This document shows positions 1 through 6,138 of a stretch of DNA of 11,430 nt, piece after piece (position 1 is the stretch's first letter; the number at the start of each line of letters is the position of its first letter). The notes under the pieces were generated by a model. The model did no database searches and was not told the DNA's origin. It saw only the letters and a list, made by a program, of their open reading frames with translations. Origin of the DNA: Rhodobacter sp. (GTDB taxonomy: Bacteria > Pseudomonadota > Alphaproteobacteria > Rhodobacterales > Rhodobacteraceae); NCBI GenBank assembly GCA_013824055.1, contig PNNE01000446.1:1-11430 (forward strand), read 5' to 3'. The translations under genes and the position numbers were made by a program.

Positions 1-4
1 CACC

Positions 5-24
5 TCGATTTTTGTCGATTTTTG
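5..24. repeat. Perfect tandem 10-bp repeat in the IS left end
   Basis: The unit TCGATTTTTG occurs twice in a row (5-14 and 15-24), overlapping the inner part of the left terminal repeat. At the right end a single, diverged version (CGAAAAATTG on the opposite strand) sits in the corresponding place. Subterminal repeats of this kind can serve as transposase contact sites, but that role is inferred here. Confidence 0.6.
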
Positions 25-30
25 CTGGCA

Positions 31-77
31 GGTAGCGCTGGCGGCGGCTTGAGCCGCGCGTTACGCCAGCCGCTGCC
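31..77. repeat. Long imperfect hairpin downstream of the transposase
   Basis: Three nested arms pair: 31-37 with 71-77 (one G-T pair), 37-43 with 64-70 (GCTGGCG/CGCCAGC), and 44-49 with 52-57 (GCGGCT/AGCCGC), leaving a small bulge at 58-63. Base 37 is shared between the first two arms, so the stack is nearly continuous. It lies between the transposase stop and the left IS end. No T-rich run follows on either strand, so it is not a standard intrinsic terminator. It may protect the element from read-through or act as an end structure. Confidence 0.5.
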
Positions 78-158
78 CTCTGGGCGCACCTTTGGGTCGC
101 GTTCCTGGGCTGCTGAAGTGCGGTTTTATGGCCTCGCGGCCCTATCTGCGCCTTGGTG

Positions 159-1202
159 TCAAGCCGGGCACGGGCTCAGGCGGCGCAGCTGCACAAGGCG
201 ACGCATGTTGTAGGCGAGGTTCTTCATCCCGATCTTGGCCTTGGCGCGGACCATGCCGATCGTGCGCACCAGGGTGCCGCCCATGTCGTTGGCCTGTGCG
301 CCGAAGACATGCTCGACGCGCACGCGCACCGTGGATTTGGTCCGGTTGCTGCCCTTGGCCTGTTCGGTCAGCGGCTTGCCGCGCTTGCCCTTGCGGTGAA
401 TGTGGCTCTTGAGCTTTTGCGCGCGCAGCTTCGCCTCCGTCTCCTCGGAGCGATAGGCAGCATCCGCCCACACGCCAGAGCCGGTATTGCCCTGGATCAG
501 CAGGTGATCCACCGCCTGGCTGTCGTGCACAGCGGCATCGGTGACATGGTAGCGCCGCACCAGCTTGTGCATCCTGTCCACGTTCACATGGTTCTTGTAG
601 CCATAGTGTGACTTGCCGTGCTTTTTGGTCCAGCGCGCGTCAACATCCTTCTGCGACCGCTTGGCGGGCTCGACTGCCCACCCCTCCGGCGTCTCTCCCG
701 CCTTGATCGCCTTGTTTTCATCGCGGGTGTTGTGGTTGCGCGGCACCGGAACGATGGACGCATCCAGGATCTGCCCGCCCCGCGCGATGTAGCCCTGCCG
801 CGCCAGATGGCCGTCAAACTGCTTGAACAGCGTCTCCATCATGCCCGCCTTTGCCAGCGCCTCGCGATAGAGCCAGACCGTCTTGGCGTCGGGCACACGG
901 TCCTCCAGCCCAAGGCCGAGAAACCGCATGAACGACAGCCGATCGCGCACCTGATACTCGATCTGGTCGTCGGACAGATTGTAGAGCGCGCTCAGCACCA
1001 GCGTCTTGAACATCAAAACCACGTCCATCGGCTTGCGCCCGGCACGCGACTTGCGCTCCGCATCCCGCTTGCGCCAGACGCGCTCAAGCGTTGGGCGAAA
1101 CTCGTCCCAAGGCACCACGGCGTTGATCTCGACCAGAGGATCTCTCTTGCAGTCCAGGCTCGCGTATCGGTCTGAAAGATCAAAGAAACCCATCTGCGCC
1201 AT
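159..1202 (-). CDS. IS5-family DDE transposase
   Basis: This protein of about 347 residues would cut and rejoin the ends of its own element. The N-terminus, MAQMGFFDLSDRY, and the following GRKPMDVVLMFKTLVLSALYNLSDDQ region (quoted here as landmarks only) are typical of IS5-group transposases. A DDE/RNase H-like catalytic domain follows. The first acidic residue is in GGQILDASIVPVPR, the second in GVWADAAYRS, and the glutamate is in VRVRVEHVFGAQ near the C-terminus. Length is normal for the family and the frame is unbroken, so the enzyme could be active. I prefer ATG at 1202; an in-frame TTG six bases upstream (1208) is an alternative. Neither has a strong ribosome-binding site, as is common for transposases. 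The only gene of the element. Confidence 0.92.
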   Translation of the reverse strand: MAQMGFFDLSDRYASLDCKRDPLVEINAVVPWDEFRPTLERVWRKRDAERKSRAGRKPMDVVLMFKTLVLSALYNLSDDQIEYQVRDRLSFMRFLGLGLEDRVPDAKTVWLYREALAKAGMMETLFKQFDGHLARQGYIARGGQILDASIVPVPRNHNTRDENKAIKAGETPEGWAVEPAKRSQKDVDARWTKKHGKSHYGYKNHVNVDRMHKLVRRYHVTDAAVHDSQAVDHLLIQGNTGSGVWADAAYRSEETEAKLRAQKLKSHIHRKGKRGKPLTEQAKGSNRTKSTVRVRVEHVFGAQANDMGGTLVRTIGMVRAKAKIGMKNLAYNMRRLVQLRRLSPCPA

Positions 1203-1395
1203 CGTCAAACCCCAAGCGAAGGACCGTCAATGGCACCATACCGCCGCCCCATGGTCAGAGCAATTTTTCGAGGTGCCCTACGGAGAAATTTGAACTGAGA
1301 AAGCGAACAGCTGTTGATCGTCCATTAGAACTACACTCCCTAAGGCAACCCCAATTCAAAGGATAACGAACTCTTTGGGACCGAAAAGTGTCACA

Positions 1396-1550
1396 TCAGT
1401 TTTGCAAAGACGCCACCGGCAACCACAACGTCCGCGTCCCGCCGGGAACTCCAGCCACTCCGCCTGCCCCAGGTACCACGCCCTTGCGCCCTCGTCCTTC
1501 GCCTGCACCAGCACCGCCGCGATGCCGATGCTCTGGGCGGCCCGCGTCAT
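1396..1550 (-). pseudogene. Decayed C-terminal fragment of a GNAT acetyltransferase (TA-toxin-like)
   Basis: Reading leftwards from 1550 gives a stretch including GIAAVLVQAKDEGARAWYL and then AEWLEFPAG. This resembles the C-terminal acetyl-CoA-binding half of GNAT proteins, particularly the TacT/AtaT-like toxins whose ends read roughly 'VHAKDE..A..WYE..AEF.E.P.DSRTLFLP'. The expected ending, RTLWLPVASLQN, is present but in a neighbouring frame that stops at 1396, so a frameshift has occurred around 1440. The N-terminal two thirds are missing: upstream lies a palindromic repeat, not more coding sequence. Only about 50 codons survive and no antitoxin partner (DUF1778-like) is visible. The family match is from memory of the motif; the toxin subclass is an inference. 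Confidence 0.55.
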
Positions 1551-1551
1551 C

Positions 1552-1575
1552 GTAGGGTGTGCTACAGCGCACCGC
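1552..1575. repeat. REP-like palindromic repeat, copy 1
   Basis: GGTGTGC (1556-1562) pairs with GCGCACC (1567-1573) across a TACA loop, with one G-T pair. The flanking bases GTAG and GC are shared with copy 2. It lies against the upstream edge of the GNAT remnant. Confidence 0.6.
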
Positions 1576-1630
1576 TAGGGCCAATTATGGGCGCAACCTC
1601 GCTAGACTGACAATCGCGGCTCTCCATGAA

Positions 1631-1653
1631 CGGTGCGCCGTAGCGCACCCTGC
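1631..1653. repeat. REP-like palindromic repeat, copy 2 (inverted)
   Basis: GGTGCGC (1632-1638) pairs perfectly with GCGCACC (1643-1649) across a CGTA loop. Read on the opposite strand, this copy matches copy 1 at all but about four of 25 positions. The two therefore face each other across roughly 55 bases. Dispersed palindromes of this form are typical of REP/BIME-type families; whether others occur in this genome cannot be seen here. Confidence 0.6.
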
Positions 1654-1741
1654 GAAGATTCGCCCCGCGCAACCCCTTGCTTCCAAACCCAAATCCCAAA
1701 CCGACCACCCTGGACACCCGGAGCCCAAACCGGCCCCCACC

Positions 1742-2750
1742 TCACCCCAGCGGCAGGACGACCGAGAACCGGCTGCCCTCGCCCACCACGCTGTCCACCC
1801 GCAGCCAGCCGCGGTGGCGGCTCACGATGTGCTTGACGATGGCCAGCCCCAGCCCCGTCCCCCCCATCTCGCGCGACCGATGCGAATCCACGCGGTAGAA
1901 CCGTTCGGTCAGCCGCGGGATGTGGATGGGGTCGATCCCCTCGCCCTGGTCGGCGACCTCCACCCGCACCGCCGGCCCCCGCACCGTTTCCTCCGCCGAC
2001 AGCGTCACCCGCACCACCTGCCCCGACTTCCCGTATTTCAGCGCGTTTTCCACCAGGTTGGTGAACACCTGCACCAGCTGATCGTGATCGCCCGGCACCG
2101 TCACCGGATCGCCCGTCAGCTCCACCCGGTCGCCTTCCTTTTCGGCCATCCCGCGCAGGGATGAGATCACCCGCTCCAGAAGCCCGCGCAGTTCGACCGG
2201 CTCTTTCGGGCGCACCCGTTCCTCGGCCTCGACCCGGGACAGTTGCAACAGGTCGCGCACCAGCCGGTTCATCCGCCCGGCCTCGGTCTCCATGATCCCC
2301 AGGAACATGTCGCGGGCCTTGGGGTCGTCGCGGGCGGCGTGTTTCAGCGTCTCGATGAAGCCCATCAGCGCGGTCAGTTCGCAGCTCGTGCGAGACATTC
2401 GCCACGAAGTCCCGCCGCAGCTCGCCCGCGCGTTCCTCGGCGGTCGCGTCGCGGAAGACGCAGAGGACAAGGTCGCCCTGCGCCGAGACGGTGACCTGGA
2501 ACACCGCCTCATGCCCCTCGTGGCGGTGCGTCATCCGCGCCTGCCGCAGGCCGCCCGAGCGCGCGACCGACCCGATCGCCTCCAGCACCGCCGGGGCGCG
2601 GACCGCCATCGCGGCGTGGCGGCCGACCATGCCGGTGCCGAACAGCGTCTCGGCCAGCGGGTTCAGCGCCTGGATCAGGTCGTCGCGCCGCACCAGCATC
2701 GCGGGCAGCGGCAGGCCGGCCAGCAGCCATTCAGGGTCAAGGGTGGTCAT
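1742..2750 (-). pseudogene. phoR: PhoR-like PAS/sensor histidine kinase, frameshifted at the H-box
   Basis: The intact gene would encode about 337 residues. An N-terminal PAS-like segment (about 8-105) is followed by the HisKA dimerisation helix reading DFVANVSHELRT, with phospho-acceptor His121 (2388-2390). After that the frame is lost and the rest appears in another frame. It begins LTALMGFIETLKHA and then shows the N-box (FTNLVENALKYG), the G1 box (VADQGEGID), the F-box (ERFYRVD) and the G2 box (GGTGLGLAIVKH). The normal H-box HELRTPLTAL needs about five more bases, so a net 5-base loss near 2377/2378 is the simplest explanation. No membrane helix is seen, so the kinase was probably cytosolic. 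PhoR senses phosphate status and phosphorylates PhoB. The PhoR label rests on architecture and H-box style; pst/phoU/phoB genes are not in the window. Start ATG at 2750 has GGAGAAG at 2759-2765. Confidence 0.82.
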
Positions 2751-2796
2751 TCGCGCGACTTCTCCGCAACAATCGGGCCTCTGCCCTTGTCTTGCG

Positions 2797-2819
2797 CCGG
2801 AATACCAGTAAATTTCCGG
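2797..2819. promoter_or_regulatory. Inverted repeat between the divergent kinase and small unknown gene
   Basis: CCGGAA (2797-2802) and TTCCGG (2814-2819) are perfect inverted arms around an 11-base AT-rich centre. The arms lie in the 181-base gap between two divergent genes, followed by an AT-rich TTGTATATGTA stretch. It could be an operator or part of a 5' leader. No clear -35/-10 pair or pho box was recognised. Confidence 0.3.
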
Positions 2820-2931
2820 TTGTATATGTAACGCGGTGCGGAACCGGCCTTTGCCCGGAACAAGGGTCTGCCCCGGCGTAAGTCCTCAAGACGACGAATT
2901 GGCGGCGCCTCACGCAGGAAGAGGTCGGGAA

Positions 2932-3261
2932 TTGTCGCAGAAATTGAGGTGCCTGGTGATCGGCATTCCGGAAGCGCGTGCCGCCGAGGGCAGCTTGCGG
3001 CCCGGGGAGTTTGCCTCGATTCCGCTGGACGCGTTCGAAGCCCAGTTGCCGCTGCCGCCTTCGCTGGAGCTGGTGGTGACGCCGCTGTTCTGCAAGACCT
3101 TCGACGCATTGGAAATCATCGAGAAGCTGGGCGCGCAGGACTACCGCAAGACGCTGCGGGTCGTGGCGCCGAAACTGCCGAACCGGCAGATCGTGTTGCG
3201 CGAGCTGCGCAGTCATGCGGCCCGCCAGGGCATCACCATCGAACTGGTCGAGGAAGACTGA
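2932..3261 (+). CDS. Small conserved-looking protein of unknown function
   Basis: This 109-residue protein begins SQKLRCLVIGIP after the start codon and ends in ITIELVEED. I do not recognise the family. The start is TTG at 2932, chosen because AGGAAGAGG (2916-2924) sits seven bases upstream; a GTG at 2836 would add 32 residues with no such site. The pattern suggests alternating strands and helices: LRCLVIG, LELVVTPLF, a helix around FDALEIIEKLG, LRVVAPKLP, a helix around RQIVLRELRSHAARQ, then ITIELVE. This recalls a flavodoxin-like or receiver-like fold, but no phospho-acceptor aspartate follows the middle strand and no catalytic motif is visible. There is no signal peptide or membrane helix. 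It is divergent from the broken kinase and converges on the carbonic anhydrase gene with a 4-base gap. Confidence 0.75.
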   Translation: MSQKLRCLVIGIPEARAAEGSLRPGEFASIPLDAFEAQLPLPPSLELVVTPLFCKTFDALEIIEKLGAQDYRKTLRVVAPKLPNRQIVLRELRSHAARQGITIELVEED

Positions 3262-3265
3262 ACCG

Positions 3266-3784
3266 TCACGCCAGGGTCAGTCCGGCGCGGAAGCGGCGGG
3301 CGTTTTGCTGGTAGCTGGTGGCCGAAGCCAGCAGCCTGGCGCGCGCTGTCTGGTCAAGCTGTCGCACAACCTTGCCGGGAGAGCCCATCACCAGCGCGCC
3401 GTCCGGGATCTCCTTGCCCTCGGTGATCAGGGCGCAGGCGCCGATCAGGCAGCCGCTGCCGATCCTGGCCCCGTTCAGGATCGTGGCGCCCATGCCGATC
3501 AGGGTGCCGTCGCCGATGGTGCAGCCGTGCAGCATGGCCTTGTGGCCGATGGTGCAGTTGGCACCGATGGTCAACGGATAGCCCATGTCGGTGTGCAGGA
3601 CCGAGTTTTCCTGCACGTTCGAGCCTGCACCGACCCGGATTTCCTCGTTGTCGCCGCGGATCACGGCGCCGAACCAGACCGAGGCCTCGGCTTCGATCAC
3701 GACCTTGCCGATCAGGGTGGCGCTGTCGGCCACCCAGGCCGAAGGGTCGATCTGCGGGGCGATACCGTCGAGGGCGTAGATCAT
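3266..3784 (-). CDS. Gamma-class carbonic anhydrase family protein
   Basis: This 172-residue cytosolic protein is a left-handed beta-helix of hexapeptide repeats. It has the gamma-carbonic-anhydrase layout: Arg43 and Asp45 in VIRGDNEEIR, Gln58 in NVQEN, and metal-ligand histidines His64 (SVLHTD), His81 and His86 (IGHKAMLHGC). The repeats run to about residue 135, ending IPDGALVMGSPGKVVRQL, and a C-terminal helix follows. All key residues are present, so hydration of CO2 to bicarbonate is possible, though many members of this family (YrdA/PaaY type) have weak or unproven activity. It is the last gene of the yicC-gmk operon; its ATG shares ATGA with the gmk stop, which implies translational coupling. 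A purely structural or acyltransferase-like role cannot be excluded. Confidence 0.92.
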   Translation of the reverse strand: MIYALDGIAPQIDPSAWVADSATLIGKVVIEAEASVWFGAVIRGDNEEIRVGAGSNVQENSVLHTDMGYPLTIGANCTIGHKAMLHGCTIGDGTLIGMGATILNGARIGSGCLIGACALITEGKEIPDGALVMGSPGKVVRQLDQTARARLLASATSYQQNARRFRAGLTLA

Positions 3785-4425
3785 CGGGCTTCGAACTCCT
3801 CGTTCAGGGCGCGGACAAAGGCAGCGAGCTGCGGCTGGCGTTCGCGTTTCAGCCGCTCGGCGGTCAGGATCGCCTTCAGCCGCTCGAAGGTCAGGTCCAG
3901 GTCTTCGTTGACCAGCACGTAGTCATATTCCGCCCAGTGGCTGATCTCGTCCCGGCTTTTCGCCATGCGGCCGGCGATGACCTCGTCACTGTCCTGGGCG
4001 CGGGTCCGCAGCCGGCGGTCCAGCTCGGCGATGGAGGGGGGCAGGATGAAGATCGAGACGACGTCGCCGCGCATCGCCTGGGCGACCTGCTGGCCGCCCT
4101 GCCAGTCGATATCAAAGACCGTGTCCCGTCCTTGATCCATCGCGGCCTCGACCGGCGCGCGGGGCGAGCCGTAGAAGTTCCCGAACACCTCGGCGTGTTC
4201 CAGCATCTGGCCCTGGTCGACCATCGCCTGAAAGTCTTCGCGGCTGCGGAAATAATACTCGCGGCCGTCCGCTTCGCCGGGCCGCGGCTTGCGCGTCGTG
4301 GCCGAGATGGAAAAGCGCATCGTCGGGTCCCAGGCCATCAGCATCTGCGACAACGTCGATTTTCCCGCCCCCGAGGGCGAGGAGAGGATGAGAAGAAGCC
4401 CGCGCCTGGGTGACTTGGGGGTCAT
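3781..4425 (-). CDS. gmk: Guanylate kinase
   Basis: This 214-residue cytosolic enzyme transfers a phosphate from ATP to GMP, giving GDP for nucleic-acid and (p)ppGpp synthesis. The P-loop is SSPSGAGKST at 15-24 with Lys22. The guanylate-kinase signature follows at about 41-59 (SATTRKPRPGEADGREYYF) and contains the GMP-binding residues. Further landmarks are the FGNFYGSP loop and DIDWQGG, then the LID and C-terminal helices. Length is normal (about 205-215). It starts three bases after the yicC-type gene ends and overlaps the carbonic anhydrase start by four bases, so the three genes are almost certainly one transcript. The yicC-gmk pairing is widespread in proteobacteria. Confidence 0.97.
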   Translation of the reverse strand: MTPKSPRRGLLLILSSPSGAGKSTLSQMLMAWDPTMRFSISATTRKPRPGEADGREYYFRSREDFQAMVDQGQMLEHAEVFGNFYGSPRAPVEAAMDQGRDTVFDIDWQGGQQVAQAMRGDVVSIFILPPSIAELDRRLRTRAQDSDEVIAGRMAKSRDEISHWAEYDYVLVNEDLDLTFERLKAILTAERLKRERQPQLAAFVRALNEEFEAR

Positions 4426-4428
4426 GCG

Positions 4429-5322
4429 TCATTCCACATTCTGGACCTGCTCGCGCATCTGATCGATCACGGTTTTCAGGTCAAGACCGATGCGGGTCAG
4501 GGCCAGCGACTGCGCCTTGGAGCAAAGCGTGTTCGCTTCGCGCATGAATTCCTGCATCAGGAAATCCAGCTTGCGCCCGGCGGGCTGGCCCTCGACCAGG
4601 TGGGCGCGGGCGGCCGTGACATGGGCGGCCAGACGGTCGAGCTCCTCGGTCACGTCGGTCTTGACCGCCAGCAGGGCAAGTTCCTGGGCCAGGCGGGCGG
4701 GATCGACGGCATCGGTCGCCGCAAGGAGGCGGGCCACGGCCTCGCGCAGGGTGTCGGCCTGGGTGGCAGCGCGGGTGGCGGTCTCGGCCTGCGCCTCGGC
4801 GGTCAGGCTGGCGATGCGGTCAAGCTGGGCGGTCAGGACTGCGGCCAGCGCCCGACCCTCTGCGCCGCGCATGGTGTGGAAGTCCGCCAGCAGGCCCGGA
4901 AGATCGTCCAGCAGCGCCTGACGCAGGGGGCCGGAGTCCGTGTCTTGCGCCGTGGTGTCGATCACGCCGCGCAGGGTCAGCACATCGGCCGAGGTCGGCT
5001 GGCGCAACGTGACATGCAGGGCCATCGCCGCCGCCTCCACCCGGCCAAGTGCCGCAAGCGCCGCCTCCAGCGCCGCCCCGTTCAGCCGAAAGGCCGCGTC
5101 GTCCCGCCCCTCGTCCTGCGTGACCTTCAGCGTGAGGCTGACATTGCCCCGGCTGATCGCCTTTTGCAGGTCGGCCCGCAGCATCGCTTCCAGCCCGTCG
5201 ATCCAGTCCGGCACCCGCAGGCGCAGGTCCAGCCCCTTGCCGTTGACCGACCGCAGGTCCCAGGTCCAGCTGTAGCCAACGCCCGCTCCGCGCCGGGCGG
5301 CGAAGCCTGTCATCGAGATCAT
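4429..5322 (-). CDS. yicC: YicC-family endoribonuclease
   Basis: This 297-residue cytosolic protein carries both diagnostic ends of the family. The N-terminus has SMTGFA and LRSVNGKGLDLRLRVP. The C-terminus has GRKLDFLMQEFMREANTLCSKA and then LKTVIDQMREQVQNVE, nearly identical to E. coli YicC. The middle (about 95-230) is a variable alpha-helical region rich in Ala and Leu. E. coli YicC is an RNase linked to turnover of small RNAs and mRNA; the natural targets here are unknown. Start ATG at 5322 follows GAAAGGA by five bases; a second in-frame ATG (MTGF) three codons later is possible. It is the first gene of the yicC-gmk-carbonic anhydrase operon, with a candidate promoter at 5363-5391. Confidence 0.94.
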   Translation of the reverse strand: MISMTGFAARRGAGVGYSWTWDLRSVNGKGLDLRLRVPDWIDGLEAMLRADLQKAISRGNVSLTLKVTQDEGRDDAAFRLNGAALEAALAALGRVEAAAMALHVTLRQPTSADVLTLRGVIDTTAQDTDSGPLRQALLDDLPGLLADFHTMRGAEGRALAAVLTAQLDRIASLTAEAQAETATRAATQADTLREAVARLLAATDAVDPARLAQELALLAVKTDVTEELDRLAAHVTAARAHLVEGQPAGRKLDFLMQEFMREANTLCSKAQSLALTRIGLDLKTVIDQMREQVQNVE

Positions 5323-5362
5323 GCGGTCCTTTCAGCCCCAGCGGCGCGGGGTATTTACCATT

Positions 5363-5391
5363 TGAATAGATTTTCAGCCGAATCTTGTCGA
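5363..5391 (-). promoter_or_regulatory. Candidate sigma-70-type promoter of the yicC operon
   Basis: On the minus strand TCGACA (5391-5386) and TATTCA (5368-5363) are separated by 17 bases, a reasonable match to TTGACA-N17-TATAAT. Transcription would begin near 5356, about 35 bases before the yicC-type start codon. This is consensus matching by eye only. Confidence 0.35.
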
Positions 5392-5466
5392 TCCGCGCTA
5401 TTTTCCCTTCATGGCGCGGCGGGCGGTTGACCCGCAAGAGCAAGGATGCGGCCGGTGGAGAGAATG

Positions 5467-6090
5467 ATGAGCCTCAGCTTTCTGGATCGGTTCCGCCCGC
5501 AGCGCCCCGCGCAACCGGCTGTGGTCTTCGACGGCCTGGCGCAGGTCCGCGGCTACTGGGAGGGCTTGCGCCAGGGCGATGTGCTGCCGGCACGGGCGGC
5601 CATCGACCCCAGGGGCCTGACGGGCGTCCTGGACCGGGTGTTTCTGGCCGAGCGGATCGGACGCGGGCTGGTGCAGGTCAGGATCGCGGGTTCGGGCCTG
5701 GCCGACTTTGCCGGGATGGATGTGCGCGGGCTGCCGCTGAGCTGTCTTTTCGCCGCGGAATCGCGGACGCAACTGGCCGTGACGATCGAACGTGTCTTCA
5801 GCGAACCCGCAGTGGCCGAAGTCGACCTGGGTTCGGACCGCGCGGCCGGGGCTGGGCTTGTGGCACGACTGCTGCTTCTGCCCTTGGCCGATGAGGGCGC
5901 AACGAAGCTGATCCTGGGGGCCATCAGCTTTGCTCCGGGGCCGACGGCACCATGCAAGTTGCAGATCCGAAGCTGGCGCGACGAGCGCCTGCCCCGGGCC
6001 CCCACTCCCACTTTCGCGACCGAAACGCCGCCGGTCGTCCAGCCGATCCGGCGGGTGGGCCACCTGTCGCTGGTGCATGTCAGCGAATAA
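5467..6090 (+). CDS. PAS_5-type PAS domain protein
   Basis: The protein has 207 residues and no signal peptide or membrane helix. The segment from about residue 18 (DGLAQVRGYWEGLRQGDVLP, then ARAAIDPRGL, LDRVFLAERI and VQVRIAGSGLADFAGMDVRG) matches the PAS_5 (formerly DUF1457) pattern found mainly in alphaproteobacteria. In that family the 'YW..LR.g..lPaRaaIdP' and 'vRlaGt.l....G.dlrG' blocks recur. The C-terminal tail (about 165-207) is proline-rich and probably unstructured. There is no output domain, so it may act as a stand-alone sensor or adaptor; ligand and partner are unknown. I chose ATG at 5467 because GGAG at 5457-5460 is six bases upstream; in-frame ATGs at 5446 and 5464 are worse placed. 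It is divergent from the yicC operon and convergent with the DAHP synthase. Confidence 0.85.
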   Translation: MSLSFLDRFRPQRPAQPAVVFDGLAQVRGYWEGLRQGDVLPARAAIDPRGLTGVLDRVFLAERIGRGLVQVRIAGSGLADFAGMDVRGLPLSCLFAAESRTQLAVTIERVFSEPAVAEVDLGSDRAAGAGLVARLLLLPLADEGATKLILGAISFAPGPTAPCKLQIRSWRDERLPRAPTPTFATETPPVVQPIRRVGHLSLVHVSE

Positions 6091-6095
6091 GGCCA

Positions 6096-6117
6096 GGCGG
6101 CGGGCTGCCCCGCCGCC
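6096..6117. terminator. Strong GC hairpin between convergent genes, probable bidirectional terminator
   Basis: GGCGGCGGG (6096-6104) pairs perfectly with CCCGCCGCC (6109-6117) across a CTGC loop. It begins five bases after the PAS protein stop and ends 21 bases before the DAHP synthase stop on the other strand. No long T run follows on either side, only CCTTTCCC on the plus strand, so it may be a weak or factor-assisted terminator. Confidence 0.6.
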
Positions 6118-6138
6118 CTGCGATGCCTTTCCCGACGA

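Larger units (their letters stand above)
1..1275 (-). mobile_element. IS5-family insertion sequence, left end cut by the window edge
   Basis: The element is defined by its single transposase gene and by matching ends. The first eight bases of the window, CACCTCGA, recur as the inverted copy TCGAGGTG at 1268-1275. Outside the right copy the sequence continues CCCTA, so the true terminal repeat may begin with GGG before CACCTCGA. If so, about three bases of the left end lie outside the window. The target duplication cannot be read because the left flank is absent. About 73 bases separate the right end from the transposase start, and about 158 non-coding bases follow its stop. The IS5-family assignment rests on the transposase; the subgroup is not determined. 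Confidence 0.85.
1276..1741. other. Intergenic scar between the IS and the histidine kinase
   Basis: This 466-base stretch holds no intact gene. Positions 1276-1395 are less GC-rich than the rest and show nothing recognisable. Positions 1396-1550 hold the GNAT remnant, and 1552-1653 the two inverted palindromic repeats. Positions 1654-1741 are a C-rich tail ending at the kinase stop codon, with no clear terminator. The mix of IS, repeats and a gene fragment suggests past rearrangement. Confidence 0.6.

Noticed and set aside
31..77. Intrinsic terminator or attachment site in the IS left end
   Set aside because: The hairpin has no following T run on either strand and no direct repeat suggesting a recombination site.
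1276..1395. Target-site duplication at the right end of the IS
   Set aside because: CTA or CTAC follows the inferred end, but the left flank is outside the window so no duplication can be shown.
2372..2390. Programmed ribosomal frameshift in the kinase
   Set aside because: No slippery heptamer or stimulatory structure was seen, and the motif itself is missing about five bases, which slippage cannot restore.
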